In this document: one piece after another, positions 1-8,319 of the stretch
How the letters are laid out: the number at the start of each line of letters is the position of its first letter
Numbering within the stretch: position 1 is the stretch's first letter
From: JBBDMC01 sp963775235
GTDB taxonomy: Bacteria > Pseudomonadota > Alphaproteobacteria > Rhizobiales > Kaistiaceae
Assembly: GCA_963775235.1 (NCBI GenBank)
Contig: CAVZHY010000002.1
Coordinates: forward strand, 310,001 to 374,000
Length of the DNA stretch: 64,000 bases
Reading direction: 5' to 3'
Position numbers and translations under genes: made by a program
Notes under the pieces: model-generated
The model's input: only the letters and a program-made list of their open reading frames with translations
Told to the model about the DNA's origin: nothing
Databases searched by the model: none

Positions 1-1730
1 TCGCGCGCAAGCTCGGCACCGGCCACGACCGCGCCGCCATCGTTCGATGATGCCGAGGCGAATGGCAATGGCGCGTGCCGTCGCCGGGTGATCGCCGGTG
101 ATCATCACCGGCGTGATCCCGGCCGATCTGGCACGAGCCGCACCGCGTCCGCCGCCTCGGCGCGCGGCGGGTCGATGATGCCGACGAGCCCGAGCAGCAC
201 GAGGTCGCTCTCCACCGCATCGACCGCGTTCGGTCTCCGGCATTGCCGACCAGTGCCGTTCGGCGACCGCCAGAACGCGCAGCCCGTGCTCCGCCATCCG
301 CTCCGCTTCGGCCAGCCACTGCGGCACCGTCGATCGCGTCCCGGCCCTCGCGCCGTCAACACCGCGACGCAGCGCCCGATGACCGCCTCCGGCGCGCCCT
401 TCGTGTAGGCGACATAGCCTGCCGTCCGCCGGATGGATCGTCGTCATGCGCTTGCGGTCCGAATCGAAGACGAGTTCGCCGATGCGGGGAAACGCGGTCC
501 GTCAGCTTTGCTATGTCGATTCCCTGGCCGACCGCCGCCTCGCTCAGCGCGACTTCCGTCGGGTCGCCGAAATAAGCGCCATCCTCGCCGGCATGGGCGT
601 CGTTGTTGAGCGCGGCGGCGGCGAACAGACTCGACCACGGCTCACCCGACGCCTCGAAGTTCGGCTGCCGATGGGTGCCCTCGGCCGTCACGATCTCGTC
701 GACCTGCATCTCATTGCGGGTAAGCGTGCCGGTCTTGTCGGAGCATATGAACGTGACCGACCCCAATGTCTCGACGGCCGCAAGACGCCGCACCAGCGCA
801 TTCCGCTCGGCCATCTTGCGTGCACCGAAGGCGAGCGAGATCGTCACCGTCGCCGGCAGCGCCTCGGGGATCGCCGCAACCGCGAGACTGACGGCGGTCA
901 GGAACATCAGCACCGCCGGCTCGCCGCGCAACAGCCCGGCCGCAAAGATGACCGCGCAGATTGCGATAATCACCAGCGCCAGCCAGCTTGCCGAACTGGG
1001 CCAGCCGTTGCTGCAGCGGCGTCTGGGTGTCGACGGCCCGTGTCGAGCAGACTCGGCGAGCTTGCCGAGCTCGGTCGCCATGCCGGTCGCCACCGCGATG
1101 CCACGCCCGCGCCCGTAGGTGACCGTCGTGCCCTTGAAGGCCATGTTTCGGCGATCGCCGAGCGGCAGATGCGGATCGGCCAGTGCCTCGACGTTCTTCT
1201 CGACCGGCACCGACTCACCGGTGAGCGCCGCCTCGCCGACGCGCATCTGGCTTGCGTCGGTCAGCCGGATGTCGGCGGGGACCTGATTGCCGGCCTCCAG
1301 CACCACCACGTCGCCCGGCACGATTTCCGCCGCGCGCACCTCGACGTGTCGCCCGTCGCGCACCACCACAGCCCGCGCAGGCACGAGTTGTTTGAGACGC
1401 CGACAGCGCCCTCTCGGCGCGAAACTCCTGGGTGAAGCCGATGATGGCGTTGACCACCACGATCGCCACGATGACGATCGTGTCCTTGACGTCGCCGACC
1501 ACGCCGGAAATGACCGCCGCTGCGATCAGCACGAGGATCATGAAGTCGGTGAACTGAGCGGCGAGCATGGCGAGGCGGCGCTTCGCCGCGGCTTCTCCTC
1601 GATCAGCGTTCGGGCCGTAACGGGAAAGCCGCGCTGCCGCCGCCGCGGCGGAGAGCCCCCGCGCCGGATCGACGTCAAGCCGCGCGCCGGTCGCCGCCAC
1701 GCCGAGGGTCGCTGGAATGCCGCATGTCAA
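1..1730 (-). pseudogene. Cation-transporting P-type ATPase (Ca2+-ATPase-like), frameshifted and cut by window start
   Basis: Fragments in several frames together read as a P-type II cation pump. In order they show an N-terminal cation-ATPase segment (about 1680-1600), the first membrane pair and QEFRAERAL, the actuator motif TGESVPVEK (about 1210), a PEALPATV membrane helix, the phosphorylation motif SDKTGTLT (about 740) and a hinge-region piece LVGIIDPPR (about 180). The frame changes near 1404, twice around 1000-1050, near 500 and at least twice more before base 1. After the shift near 500 another frame continues sensibly as FPRIGELVFDSDRKRM. The TTG start at 1730 is a guess and lies 7 bases after the antiporter stop, so the two probably formed one operon. 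Either the gene is dead or this end of the assembly has many indel errors; I cannot tell which. Confidence 0.8.
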
Positions 1731-1736
1731 CTGGCT

Positions 1737-2755
1737 TCAGCCGCCATGCAGGAACACAACGTAGCTGTTGAAAAGATAGATCACGAACAGTCCGAGGCTG
1801 GTCCAACCGACCGTCCGAAACAACCGCCGCGATCGGCCGATAGAGCAGGCTGACGACCACCAGCCCGGTCATTACCACCGCAGACGTCGCAGAAAAGGCG
1901 TGCGCAGACGGACACGTGCGAGAACAATCGGTCCCTTGCGGTAGAAGATGTCATCGACCGCAAGTATCAGAATGTCGAACAGGTTGCTGCCGAGGAGGTT
2001 GGCGATCGCCATGTTGACCGCGCCGAAACGCAGCGCCGCGATCGTCACCACCAGCTCCGGCACAGAGGTGGCGCAGGCGACGAACAGCGAGCCGACGAAC
2101 GAGCGCTGCCATCCCATGGCATCGGCAAGATCGGCGCCGACGAAGGGCAGCCACACGCCGGCGCCGACCACTGACGACGCTGGCGACGACGAAACGCAGC
2201 GCCGCACCGCCCAGCGTGATTTCGGGGTAGCGTTCCTCGGCTTCCCCGACAAACGCCTCCTGCTGTTCGCGCTCGTAGCGAAACACAGTGCGCATTGCCA
2301 ACGCGTAGAGCCCGATGATGATCGGCGTGTACAGGCCAACGTGGCCAATCGCGTATTCGGTAGCCTCGACCCGCAACAAGGAGGTTCAACCCGGCGAAGC
2401 CGATCAGGATGATGCCGAAGCCCGCCGAAAGGATATGGCCCTGGTGGGCGCGGCGATAGACCGGTGCCTCGCGATAGAGGAAATCGACCACGACCAGGAT
2501 CAGGAGATTGAACACGCAGCTGCCGAGCACATCGCCGACGGCGATATTGGGCACGTCGGCGGCGGTGACCGAGCTGATGCCGGTCACCAGTTCCGGCAGC
2601 GACGTGACCGTCCCCAGCAGAATGAGGCCGATCCAGTTGCCGGAGAGGCCGGTCTTGTCGGCGATGATGTCGCCGCTGCGCGACAGCTCCGGCCCGGCCA
2701 GACCGATCAGCAGCACGCAAACGGCAAACGCGAGCCATATGGCAACCAGCGTCAT
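1737..2755 (-). pseudogene. Calcium/cation antiporter (CaCA family), frameshifted
   Basis: The ATG at 2755 starts a membrane protein beginning MTLVAIWLAFAV. It carries the first alpha-repeat (GTVTSLPELVTG, then GDVLGSCVFNLLIL) and, in another frame, the second (CATSVPELVVTIAAL, then NLLGSNLFDILIL), the paired signature of Na+/Ca2+ exchanger proteins. Frame changes are needed near 2383, 2170, 1895 and 1815. The last frame ends in a hydrophobic helix and a TGA at 1737-1739. With all pieces joined the length is about 340 residues, normal for the family. It would exchange Ca2+ or a similar cation across the inner membrane, and it sits directly before a cation ATPase gene. Four indels in 1 kb mean decay or sequence errors; every membrane repeat is still recognisable, so decay would be recent. 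Confidence 0.8.
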
Positions 2756-2962
2756 GCCCTGTCCGTCAAAACGAACGGCCTCCTGGCGAATCAGGCCCTG
2801 CAATCTACGGGATATCGATCTCCGGTCTCCGGGCTTCTGATTGTAGCGGGCCGGTGGCCGCCGCCGACACGCTACTGCCGACAATCGGCGGCAGCACCGG
2901 AACGACCGCTTGCGCGCGCACCCTCCGGCCGGCGGCGAGACCGATCGCGGCTCCCGCCCGGT

Positions 2963-3160
2963 CTATTCCTGGCTGGCGAAAGTGAGGTACATGAGCACGA
3001 GGTAGATCACGGGGATGGCGACCAGAACGATGAGTTCGACAATCGTGGGCGCGGGGCAGGCGGCTCCGAGCATTTGATATCCGACGTAGATGACACCCAA
3101 AAGCACGATGACGATGCCGATGTACCATGGAAGCAGTCTCTGTCTGCGGGCCTGGGCCAT
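2963..3160 (-). CDS. Small two-helix membrane protein, function unknown
   Basis: This is a 65-residue protein with a basic start (MAQARRQR) and two strongly hydrophobic stretches at about residues 11-32 and 40-60, which makes it a probable inner-membrane hairpin protein. The start codon follows a GGGAGAT purine stretch on the minus strand. It is transcribed away from pncB, and the 120-base gap between them holds a perfect TTGAC-N4-GTCAA box, so both genes may respond to oxygen. The broken antiporter lies downstream on the same strand. I recognise no family. Confidence 0.6.
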   Translation of the reverse strand: MAQARRQRLLPWYIGIVIVLLGVIYVGYQMLGAACPAPTIVELIVLVAIPVIYLVLMYLTFASQE

Positions 3161-3229
3161 GAGCGGATCTCCCTTGTGATCGGTCCGTGGGGAAGCGGAG
3201 CGAGACTAAATTGCTGGTCACTTGCCACC

Positions 3230-3243
3230 TTGACCCAGGTCAA
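3230..3243. promoter_or_regulatory. FNR/FixK-type binding site between the small membrane protein gene and pncB
   Basis: TTGAC-CCAG-GTCAA is a perfect dyad fitting the FNR/FixK pattern TTGA(T/C)-N4-(A/G)TCAA. Its centre is about 47 bases before the pncB ATG and about 76 before the divergent small membrane protein gene. Position and symmetry suggest oxygen-linked activation; which CRP/FNR family member binds is unknown. Confidence 0.65.
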
Positions 3244-3283
3244 GCGCCGACATGGGGCCCGCGCAGCTTGAACGGAGCGCGTG

Positions 3284-4648
3284 ATGGACATTGGCACGAG
3301 CCCGCTGCTGGTCGACCTCTATCAACTCAACATGATGGAGTCGTATCTGGAGACCGGCGAGACCGGGTCGGCGGTGTTCGAGTTCTTCGTTCGCCGACTG
3401 CCCGGGCGACGCGGCTTTCTGCTGGCAGCCGGCCTGGAGCAGGCGCTCGACTACCTGGAGGCGCTTTCGTTCTCCGCCGAGGATCTCGACTGGCTGAAAT
3501 CGACGGGGCATTACACCGCGCGTTTCCTCGACTATCTGAGGGGCTTTCGCTTCACCGGCGACGTTGATGCCATGCCGGAGGGAACCGCATTTTTCGCCGA
3601 CGAACCGATCCTGCGCGTGACCGCCCCGCTGCCCGAGGCGCAGTTCGTCGAAACCCGCCTCATCAATCTGCTTCACTTCCAGTCGCTGATCGCCTCGAAG
3701 GCTGCCCGTGTGGTGCTCGCGACGCAAGGCAGGCTCGTGGTCGACTTCGGGCTGCGCCGCGCCCACGGCGGCGAGGCGGGGCTGCTGGCGGCACGCGCCA
3801 GCTACATCGCCGGCTTTGCCGGTACGGCCACCGTTCTTGCCGAACGTCTCTTCGGAATTCCAACCTACGGCACCATGGCCCATTCATTCGTCGAAGCGCA
3901 TGACGACGAGGTCGCCGCCTTCGCCGATTTCGCCCGCGCCCGCCCGGACCGCCTCACCCTCCTGATCGACACCTACGACACCGAGGCGGCCGCGCGAAAG
4001 GTGGTGACACTGGCACCGAGGCTCGCTGCCGAAGGCGTCGCCATCCGTGCCGTCCGCCTCGACAGCGGCGATCTCGCGCACCTGTCGCGCAGCGTGCGGG
4101 TCATCCTCGACCAGGGCGGTCTCGCCGACGTCACCATCTTCGTCAGCGGCGGCCTCGATGAGGACGCGATCGCAGGACTGATCGCCGGTGGCGCGCCCAT
4201 AGATGGATATGGTGTCGGCACCAGCCTCACTACGTCGTCCGACGTGCCTGCCCTCGACTGCGCCTACAAGCTGCAGGAGTACCGCGGCACGCCGCGTCGC
4301 AAGCAGTCGGAGGGCAAGCAGACCTGGCCCGGGCGCAAACAGGTGTGGCGGAGCTACGCCGCCGACGGCACCATGACCGGCGACGTGTTGTCGACCGAGG
4401 ATGACGACCAGTCCGGCGCGCCGCTGCTTCAACCGGTGATGCGGTCGGGCCGCCGGCTGGGGGGCACGCCGACGCTGACGGCGGTACGCGAACACGCCGC
4501 ACGCGAGCTGCAACGGCTGCCGGCGCCGCTCCGCCGCCTCGCACCGACAGCGTATCCGGTCACCGTCGCCGACCGGCTGCGCCACCTCGCCGGAGAAACC
4601 GACCGCCGCCTGGCGCAGCACGCGAAGCGATCGGAGCAACCCTCATGA
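3284..4648 (+). CDS. pncB: Nicotinate phosphoribosyltransferase
   Basis: This enzyme joins nicotinate and PRPP to give nicotinate mononucleotide in the Preiss-Handler NAD salvage route. The 454-residue protein opens with the family-typical LLVDLYQLNMMESYLETG and has the fold's FEFFVRRLP, a phosphate-loop-like VRLDSGDL segment (about residue 260) and GYGVGTSLTTS near residue 310. A GGAG at 3274-3277 lies 6 bases before the ATG at 3284, so that start is preferred over the GTG at 3281. The stop overlaps the pncA start by 4 bases (ATGA), which indicates translational coupling. An FNR/FixK-like box precedes it. Confidence 0.93.
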   Translation: MDIGTSPLLVDLYQLNMMESYLETGETGSAVFEFFVRRLPGRRGFLLAAGLEQALDYLEALSFSAEDLDWLKSTGHYTARFLDYLRGFRFTGDVDAMPEGTAFFADEPILRVTAPLPEAQFVETRLINLLHFQSLIASKAARVVLATQGRLVVDFGLRRAHGGEAGLLAARASYIAGFAGTATVLAERLFGIPTYGTMAHSFVEAHDDEVAAFADFARARPDRLTLLIDTYDTEAAARKVVTLAPRLAAEGVAIRAVRLDSGDLAHLSRSVRVILDQGGLADVTIFVSGGLDEDAIAGLIAGGAPIDGYGVGTSLTTSSDVPALDCAYKLQEYRGTPRRKQSEGKQTWPGRKQVWRSYAADGTMTGDVLSTEDDDQSGAPLLQPVMRSGRRLGGTPTLTAVREHAARELQRLPAPLRRLAPTAYPVTVADRLRHLAGETDRRLAQHAKRSEQPS

Positions 4649-5265
4649 ACGAGACCGATGTTCTCATCGTCGTCGATGTTCAGAACGATTTCTGCTCGGA
4701 CGGCGCCCTGGCTGTGCCAGGGGGCGAGGAGGTGGTGCCGGTGGTCAACGCCCTCGCCCGCCGTTTCCGCCATATCGTTCTCACCCAGGACTGGCACCCG
4801 CCCGGCCACCGGTCCTTTGCCTCGAGCTGGCCCGGCCACAAGCCGATGGAAACCGTCACCGCCTCGTACGGAGCGCAGATCCTGTGGCCGGACCATTGCG
4901 TGCAGGCGACATCGGGCGCTGCTTTCCACCCGCGCCTGGCGATCCCGACGGCCGAGCTGATCCTGCGCAAGGGCTACCACCGCGACATCGATTCCTATTC
5001 GGCCTTCTTCGAAAACGACCACACCACCGCGACCGGTCTCACCGGCTACCTGCGCGAGCGCGGCTTCTCGCGCGTCGTTCTCGCCGGTCTCGCCTTCGAT
5101 TTCTGCGTGCGTTACTCGGCCGAGGACGCCCATCGCCAGGGCTTCGCCGTCACCGTCGTCGAGGACGCCTGTCGCGGCATCGACGTGGATGGTTCCGTCG
5201 CCGCCACCCGCCGGCGCTTTGCCGAGCTTGGCGTCGCCACCGTCAACGCCGCCGACCTCGACTAG
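4645..5265 (+). CDS. pncA: Nicotinamidase
   Basis: The product hydrolyses nicotinamide to nicotinate, feeding the enzyme encoded just upstream. It has 206 residues, usual for the isochorismatase-fold nicotinamidases. The catalytic triad is visible as Asp in VDVQNDFC (about residue 10), Lys in LRKGYHRD (about 112) and Cys in FDFCVRYSAEDA (about 154). The metal-binding region TQDWHPPGHRSFAS is intact. The start codon overlaps the pncB stop, so the two form one operon for NAD recycling. Confidence 0.95.
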   Translation: MNETDVLIVVDVQNDFCSDGALAVPGGEEVVPVVNALARRFRHIVLTQDWHPPGHRSFASSWPGHKPMETVTASYGAQILWPDHCVQATSGAAFHPRLAIPTAELILRKGYHRDIDSYSAFFENDHTTATGLTGYLRERGFSRVVLAGLAFDFCVRYSAEDAHRQGFAVTVVEDACRGIDVDGSVAATRRRFAELGVATVNAADLD

Positions 5266-5301
5266 GTGCAGCGCGGACCGTCATGCGGCCGCAGGGTACT
5301 T

Positions 5302-5315
5302 TTGACGCACGTCAA
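5302..5315. promoter_or_regulatory. FNR/FixK-type binding site upstream of hsp20
   Basis: TTGAC-GCAC-GTCAA is a second perfect dyad of the same type as the one before pncB. It is centred about 68 bases before the preferred hsp20 start, a distance that allows a class II activator position with a short untranslated leader. It implies hsp20 has its own promoter, separate from pncBA. Confidence 0.6.
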
Positions 5316-5376
5316 TGAGCGGCAATCGATCCACATATACGGATTCAGCGGGCGTCAAATCATGGAGGACACGAAG

Positions 5377-5907
5377 ATGGCCCAACCCGTCACCAAGTTG
5401 CCGGTGAAGACCGCGGCGCAAGGCTCGCGGCCCGCCGGTTGGCGTCCCCTGGAATCCCTCCAGAGGGAAATTGATCGTCTCTTCGAAGACTTCGGTCAGG
5501 GTGCGTGGCGCTACCCCTTCAGCCGTGCCATGGCTGGCTTTGAGCCGATGTGGCAAGCCGGCATGAGCTGGGGTGCCGCCCCCGCGGTCGACGTCGCGGA
5601 GAACGACAAGGCCTATGAGATCACCGCCGAACTTCCCGGCCTCGACGACAAGCACGTCGAGCTGACCCTGTCCGACGGCATGCTCTCGATCAAGGGCGAG
5701 AAGACCGAAGAGAAGGAGGAGAAGCAGAAAGGCTACTACCTCTCCGAGCGCCAGTACGGATCGTTCCAGCGCTCCTTCGCTCTGCCCGACAACGTGGAGG
5801 CCGACAAGATCGATGCGACCTTCAAGAACGGCGTTCTGACGATCACCCTTCCGAAGAAGGCCGAGGCTGTGAAGCCGGAAAAGAAGATCGCCGTCAAAGC
5901 GGCTTGA
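5377..5907 (+). CDS. Small heat-shock protein, Hsp20/alpha-crystallin family
   Basis: An ATP-independent holdase chaperone that binds unfolding proteins. An N-terminal arm (residues 1-65, with PLESLQREIDRLFEDF) leads to the alpha-crystallin domain, with PAVDVAENDKAYEITAELPG, the GEK turn, and the end motif FKNGVLTITLPKK near residue 160. A GGAGG at 5364-5368 lies 8 bases before the ATG at 5377, so that start is chosen over the ATG at 5362. Small heat-shock genes placed under FNR/FixK-like control, as the upstream box suggests here, are known from hypoxic responses in rhizobia and purple bacteria. Confidence 0.93.
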   Translation: MAQPVTKLPVKTAAQGSRPAGWRPLESLQREIDRLFEDFGQGAWRYPFSRAMAGFEPMWQAGMSWGAAPAVDVAENDKAYEITAELPGLDDKHVELTLSDGMLSIKGEKTEEKEEKQKGYYLSERQYGSFQRSFALPDNVEADKIDATFKNGVLTITLPKKAEAVKPEKKIAVKAA

Positions 5908-5942
5908 CGGAGACCTTCGTCCGATCAAGGACGCGATCGATC

Positions 5943-5976
5943 GCCGGGCCGCACGCAGAATAGCGTGCGACCCGGC
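5943..5976 (+). terminator. Probable transcription terminator after hsp20
   Basis: A 14-bp stem with one C/A mismatch (GCCGGGCCGCACGC with GCGTGCGACCCGGC) closes a six-base loop. It begins 35 bases after the hsp20 stop and is followed by CTTGTTT, a modest T-rich tail. Confidence 0.55.
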
Positions 5977-6039
5977 ACTTGTTTGGGGGAAACGTCGCCC
6001 AACCCGACGGTTCGGCGTCGCACACCGCTTGGGCCCACT

Positions 6040-6198
6040 TTGACCCGCGACGCTGACATCGAGCTGAGCGGGCGGGGCAAGACCGTGGACGAAGCCTTCG
6101 AGAACGCCGCCCTGGCTCTTACCGCTATCGTCACCGACGCCGAGGTCCGACCGACGGTCCATCTGCACGGTACGTGGCGCCCGGCTGAGGCGTCCTGA
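6040..6198 (+). pseudogene. Archease N-terminal remnant
   Basis: The frame reads DADIELSGRGKTVDEAFENA, then ALALTAIVTD and VRP, matching the N-terminal third of archease, the small cofactor of the RtcB RNA ligase. It stops after about 60 residues, whereas full archease has about 140, and the usual first strand (Y-HTAD) is scrambled. The rest of the domain, including the C-terminal metal-site Asp region, is absent. It is most likely a dead fragment between hsp20 and phaC. No rtcB is present in the window. Confidence 0.6.
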
Positions 6199-6207
6199 CG
6201 CGCCCGG

Positions 6208-6221
6208 TTGACATGGATCAT
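6208..6221. promoter_or_regulatory. Near-consensus FNR/FixK-type site upstream of phaC
   Basis: TTGAC-ATGG-ATCAT matches the FNR/FixK pattern in all but the last base. It is centred about 78 bases before the phaC start, the third such site within 3 kb. Weaker than the two perfect sites. Confidence 0.4.
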
Positions 6222-6292
6222 GGCCCGGCCTTGGAGCCGCCCCTAGCTTCGTGGCCTGGATGCACGGCAACCGGCGGCGGTAGCCGCCACGT

Positions 6293-8086
6293 ATGGCGGA
6301 TTCGTTTGCGATGTCCGACAAGCTTGTCCCGACAACCGGTTCGCTCCCGGCAACCATCGGCGCCGCAACCACGGAACTCACGCAGGACATTGACCGCTGG
6401 CTTCACGCACAGGCGGCCCGCTTCACCAACGGCCTCTCGCCGACCGCCCTGGTCGGTGCCTACCTCGACTGGTCGACGCACCTTGCCTTTTCGCCGGGCA
6501 AGCGCCTGGAGCTTGCGACGCAAGCCTCGCGCGATCTGGCGCGCTTCGCCATGTTTGCCTGGCGCGCCGCTTTGTTCGCCGGTGACGACAAAGTCGCCGA
6601 GCCGCTGCCCCAGGACCGCCGGTTCGCCGCCGAAGACTGGGGCAAATGGCCCTTCAAGGTGATCTACCAGGCGTTCCTGTTGCAAGAGGCGTGGTGGCAC
6701 GCCGCCACCACCGGCGTCGGCGGTGTCACCGGCCAGCACGAAGCGGTCACCGAGTTCATGGCGCGCCAGGCACTCGATACGGTCGCACCGTCGAATTTCC
6801 TGTTGACCAACCCGGAGGTGCTTGAGCGCACCATCAAGACCGGCGGCGCCAATCTGGTTGCCGGCTGGGCTAATCTCGTTGAGGACTGGCAGCGCACAGT
6901 GAGCGGTGCCCCGCCGGCGGGAGCCGAACGCTTCGTCGTCGGCAGGGACGTTGCGGTCACCCCCGGCAAAGTCGTCTACCGCAATCGCCTGATCGAGCTG
7001 ATCCAGTACGAGCCCGCCACCGCCAAGGTCAGGCCGGAGCCAATCCTGATCGTGCCGGCCTGGATCATGAAGTATTACATCCTCGACCTGTCGCCGGAGG
7101 ATTCCCTCGTCCGCTACCTCGTCGCGGCCGGCTTCACCGTCTTCATGGTCTCATGGAAGAACCCAGACCGCGGCGACCGCGACCGCGGCCTCGACGACTA
7201 TCGTACCCTCGGAATCGAGGCGGCGCTCGATGCGGTCGCCACCATCGTACCGGACCACAAGGTTCACGCCGTCGGCTATTGCCTCGGCGGCACGCTCGTC
7301 GCCATCGATGCCGCGACCACGGCCCGCGACGGTGACGACCGTCTGGCCTCGCTGACCATGTTCGCGGCGGAGACCGATTTTACCGACGCCGGCGAGATCC
7401 GCCTGTTCATCAACGAGAGCCAGATCAGCTTCCTCGAAGACCTCATGTGGGAGGCCGGCTTCCTCGAGGCCCACCAGATGGCCGGCGCTTTCGAGATGCT
7501 GCGCTCCAACGACCTCATCTGGTCGCGCCTGGTCCGCGACTATCTGATGGGCGAGCGCCGCCCGCTCAATGATCTGATGGCATGGAACGCCGACGCCACC
7601 CGCATGCCATACCGGATGCATTCGCAGTACCTGCGCTCGCTGTTCCTCGACAACGACCTCGCCGAGGGTCGCTACAAGGTGGACGGCCGGCCAATTGCTC
7701 TTTCCGATATTCGCGTTCCGATCTTCTCGGTCGGCGCCGTGCGCGACCACGTCGCGCCGTGGCGCTCGGTGTTCAAGATCCATCTGCTCACCGATACCGA
7801 GGTGACGTTCCTGCTCACCTCCGGCGGTCATAACGCAGGCATCGTCTCAGAGCCCGGCCATCCCCGTCGCAGCTATCAGGTGCTGACGCGCGCAGCCGAC
7901 GCCCCGTATCTCGATCCTGACCGGTGGCTCGCCACAGCACCGACCACCGAGGGTTCGTGGTGGCCGCAGTGGGTCAAATGGCTGGACGCACGTTCGGGGG
8001 CGAAGACAGCGCCGCCGGCCATGGGTGACGGCGGCGAGTATCGTCCGATCGTGAACGCCCCCGGCACCTATGTTCACATGAGGTAA
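6293..8086 (+). CDS. phaC: Class I poly(3-hydroxyalkanoate) synthase
   Basis: It polymerises (R)-3-hydroxyacyl-CoA into the storage polyester PHA on granule surfaces. At 597 residues it has the size of class I synthases. An N-terminal PhaC_N region (about 60-230) is followed by the alpha/beta hydrolase core with the catalytic Cys in GYCLGGTL (about residue 328), the catalytic Asp in WNADATRMP and the His in SGGHNAGIV. ILIVPAWIMKYYILDL is the family's conserved strand-helix. ATGs at 6293 and 6311 are both possible and neither has a strong ribosome site. No phaA, phaB or phasin gene is adjacent; a ChaB gene follows after 4 bases. Confidence 0.95.
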   Translation: MADSFAMSDKLVPTTGSLPATIGAATTELTQDIDRWLHAQAARFTNGLSPTALVGAYLDWSTHLAFSPGKRLELATQASRDLARFAMFAWRAALFAGDDKVAEPLPQDRRFAAEDWGKWPFKVIYQAFLLQEAWWHAATTGVGGVTGQHEAVTEFMARQALDTVAPSNFLLTNPEVLERTIKTGGANLVAGWANLVEDWQRTVSGAPPAGAERFVVGRDVAVTPGKVVYRNRLIELIQYEPATAKVRPEPILIVPAWIMKYYILDLSPEDSLVRYLVAAGFTVFMVSWKNPDRGDRDRGLDDYRTLGIEAALDAVATIVPDHKVHAVGYCLGGTLVAIDAATTARDGDDRLASLTMFAAETDFTDAGEIRLFINESQISFLEDLMWEAGFLEAHQMAGAFEMLRSNDLIWSRLVRDYLMGERRPLNDLMAWNADATRMPYRMHSQYLRSLFLDNDLAEGRYKVDGRPIALSDIRVPIFSVGAVRDHVAPWRSVFKIHLLTDTEVTFLLTSGGHNAGIVSEPGHPRRSYQVLTRAADAPYLDPDRWLATAPTTEGSWWPQWVKWLDARSGAKTAPPAMGDGGEYRPIVNAPGTYVHMR

Positions 8087-8090
8087 GCTC

Positions 8091-8300
8091 ATGCCCTACG
8101 CGGTCAACGACGATCTGCCGGCGAGCGTCCGCCGGCACCTGCCCGCCCATGCCCAGGATATCTTCCGCGCCGCCTTCAACCACGCTTTCGCCGACCACGC
8201 TGGTGATCCGCGCCAGGAGGAGGCAGCCCGACGCATTGCCTGGGCGGCGGTCAAGCGGTCCTACGTCAAGGTCGGCGACCAATGGGTCGCCCGGCAATAG
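8091..8300 (+). CDS. ChaB family protein
   Basis: This 69-residue protein matches the ChaB domain, with LPASVRRHLPAHAQDIFRAA, then FNHAF and the end block RIAWAAVKRSYVK, found in cation-transport regulator ChaB and many stand-alone homologues. It starts 4 bases after phaC and ends 19 bases before the next gene, so it sits inside one transcription unit. The role of ChaB outside enterobacteria is not established. Its presence in a stress and cation-transport neighbourhood fits but proves nothing. Confidence 0.85.
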   Translation: MPYAVNDDLPASVRRHLPAHAQDIFRAAFNHAFADHAGDPRQEEAARRIAWAAVKRSYVKVGDQWVARQ

Positions 8301-8319
8301 GGTTTCGGCAGAAAGCGCA

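Noticed and set aside
446..1435. Long plus-strand open frame over the ATPase region
   Set aside because: It is the antisense of recognisable ATPase motifs and has the Arg/His-rich composition typical of GC-rich shadow frames.
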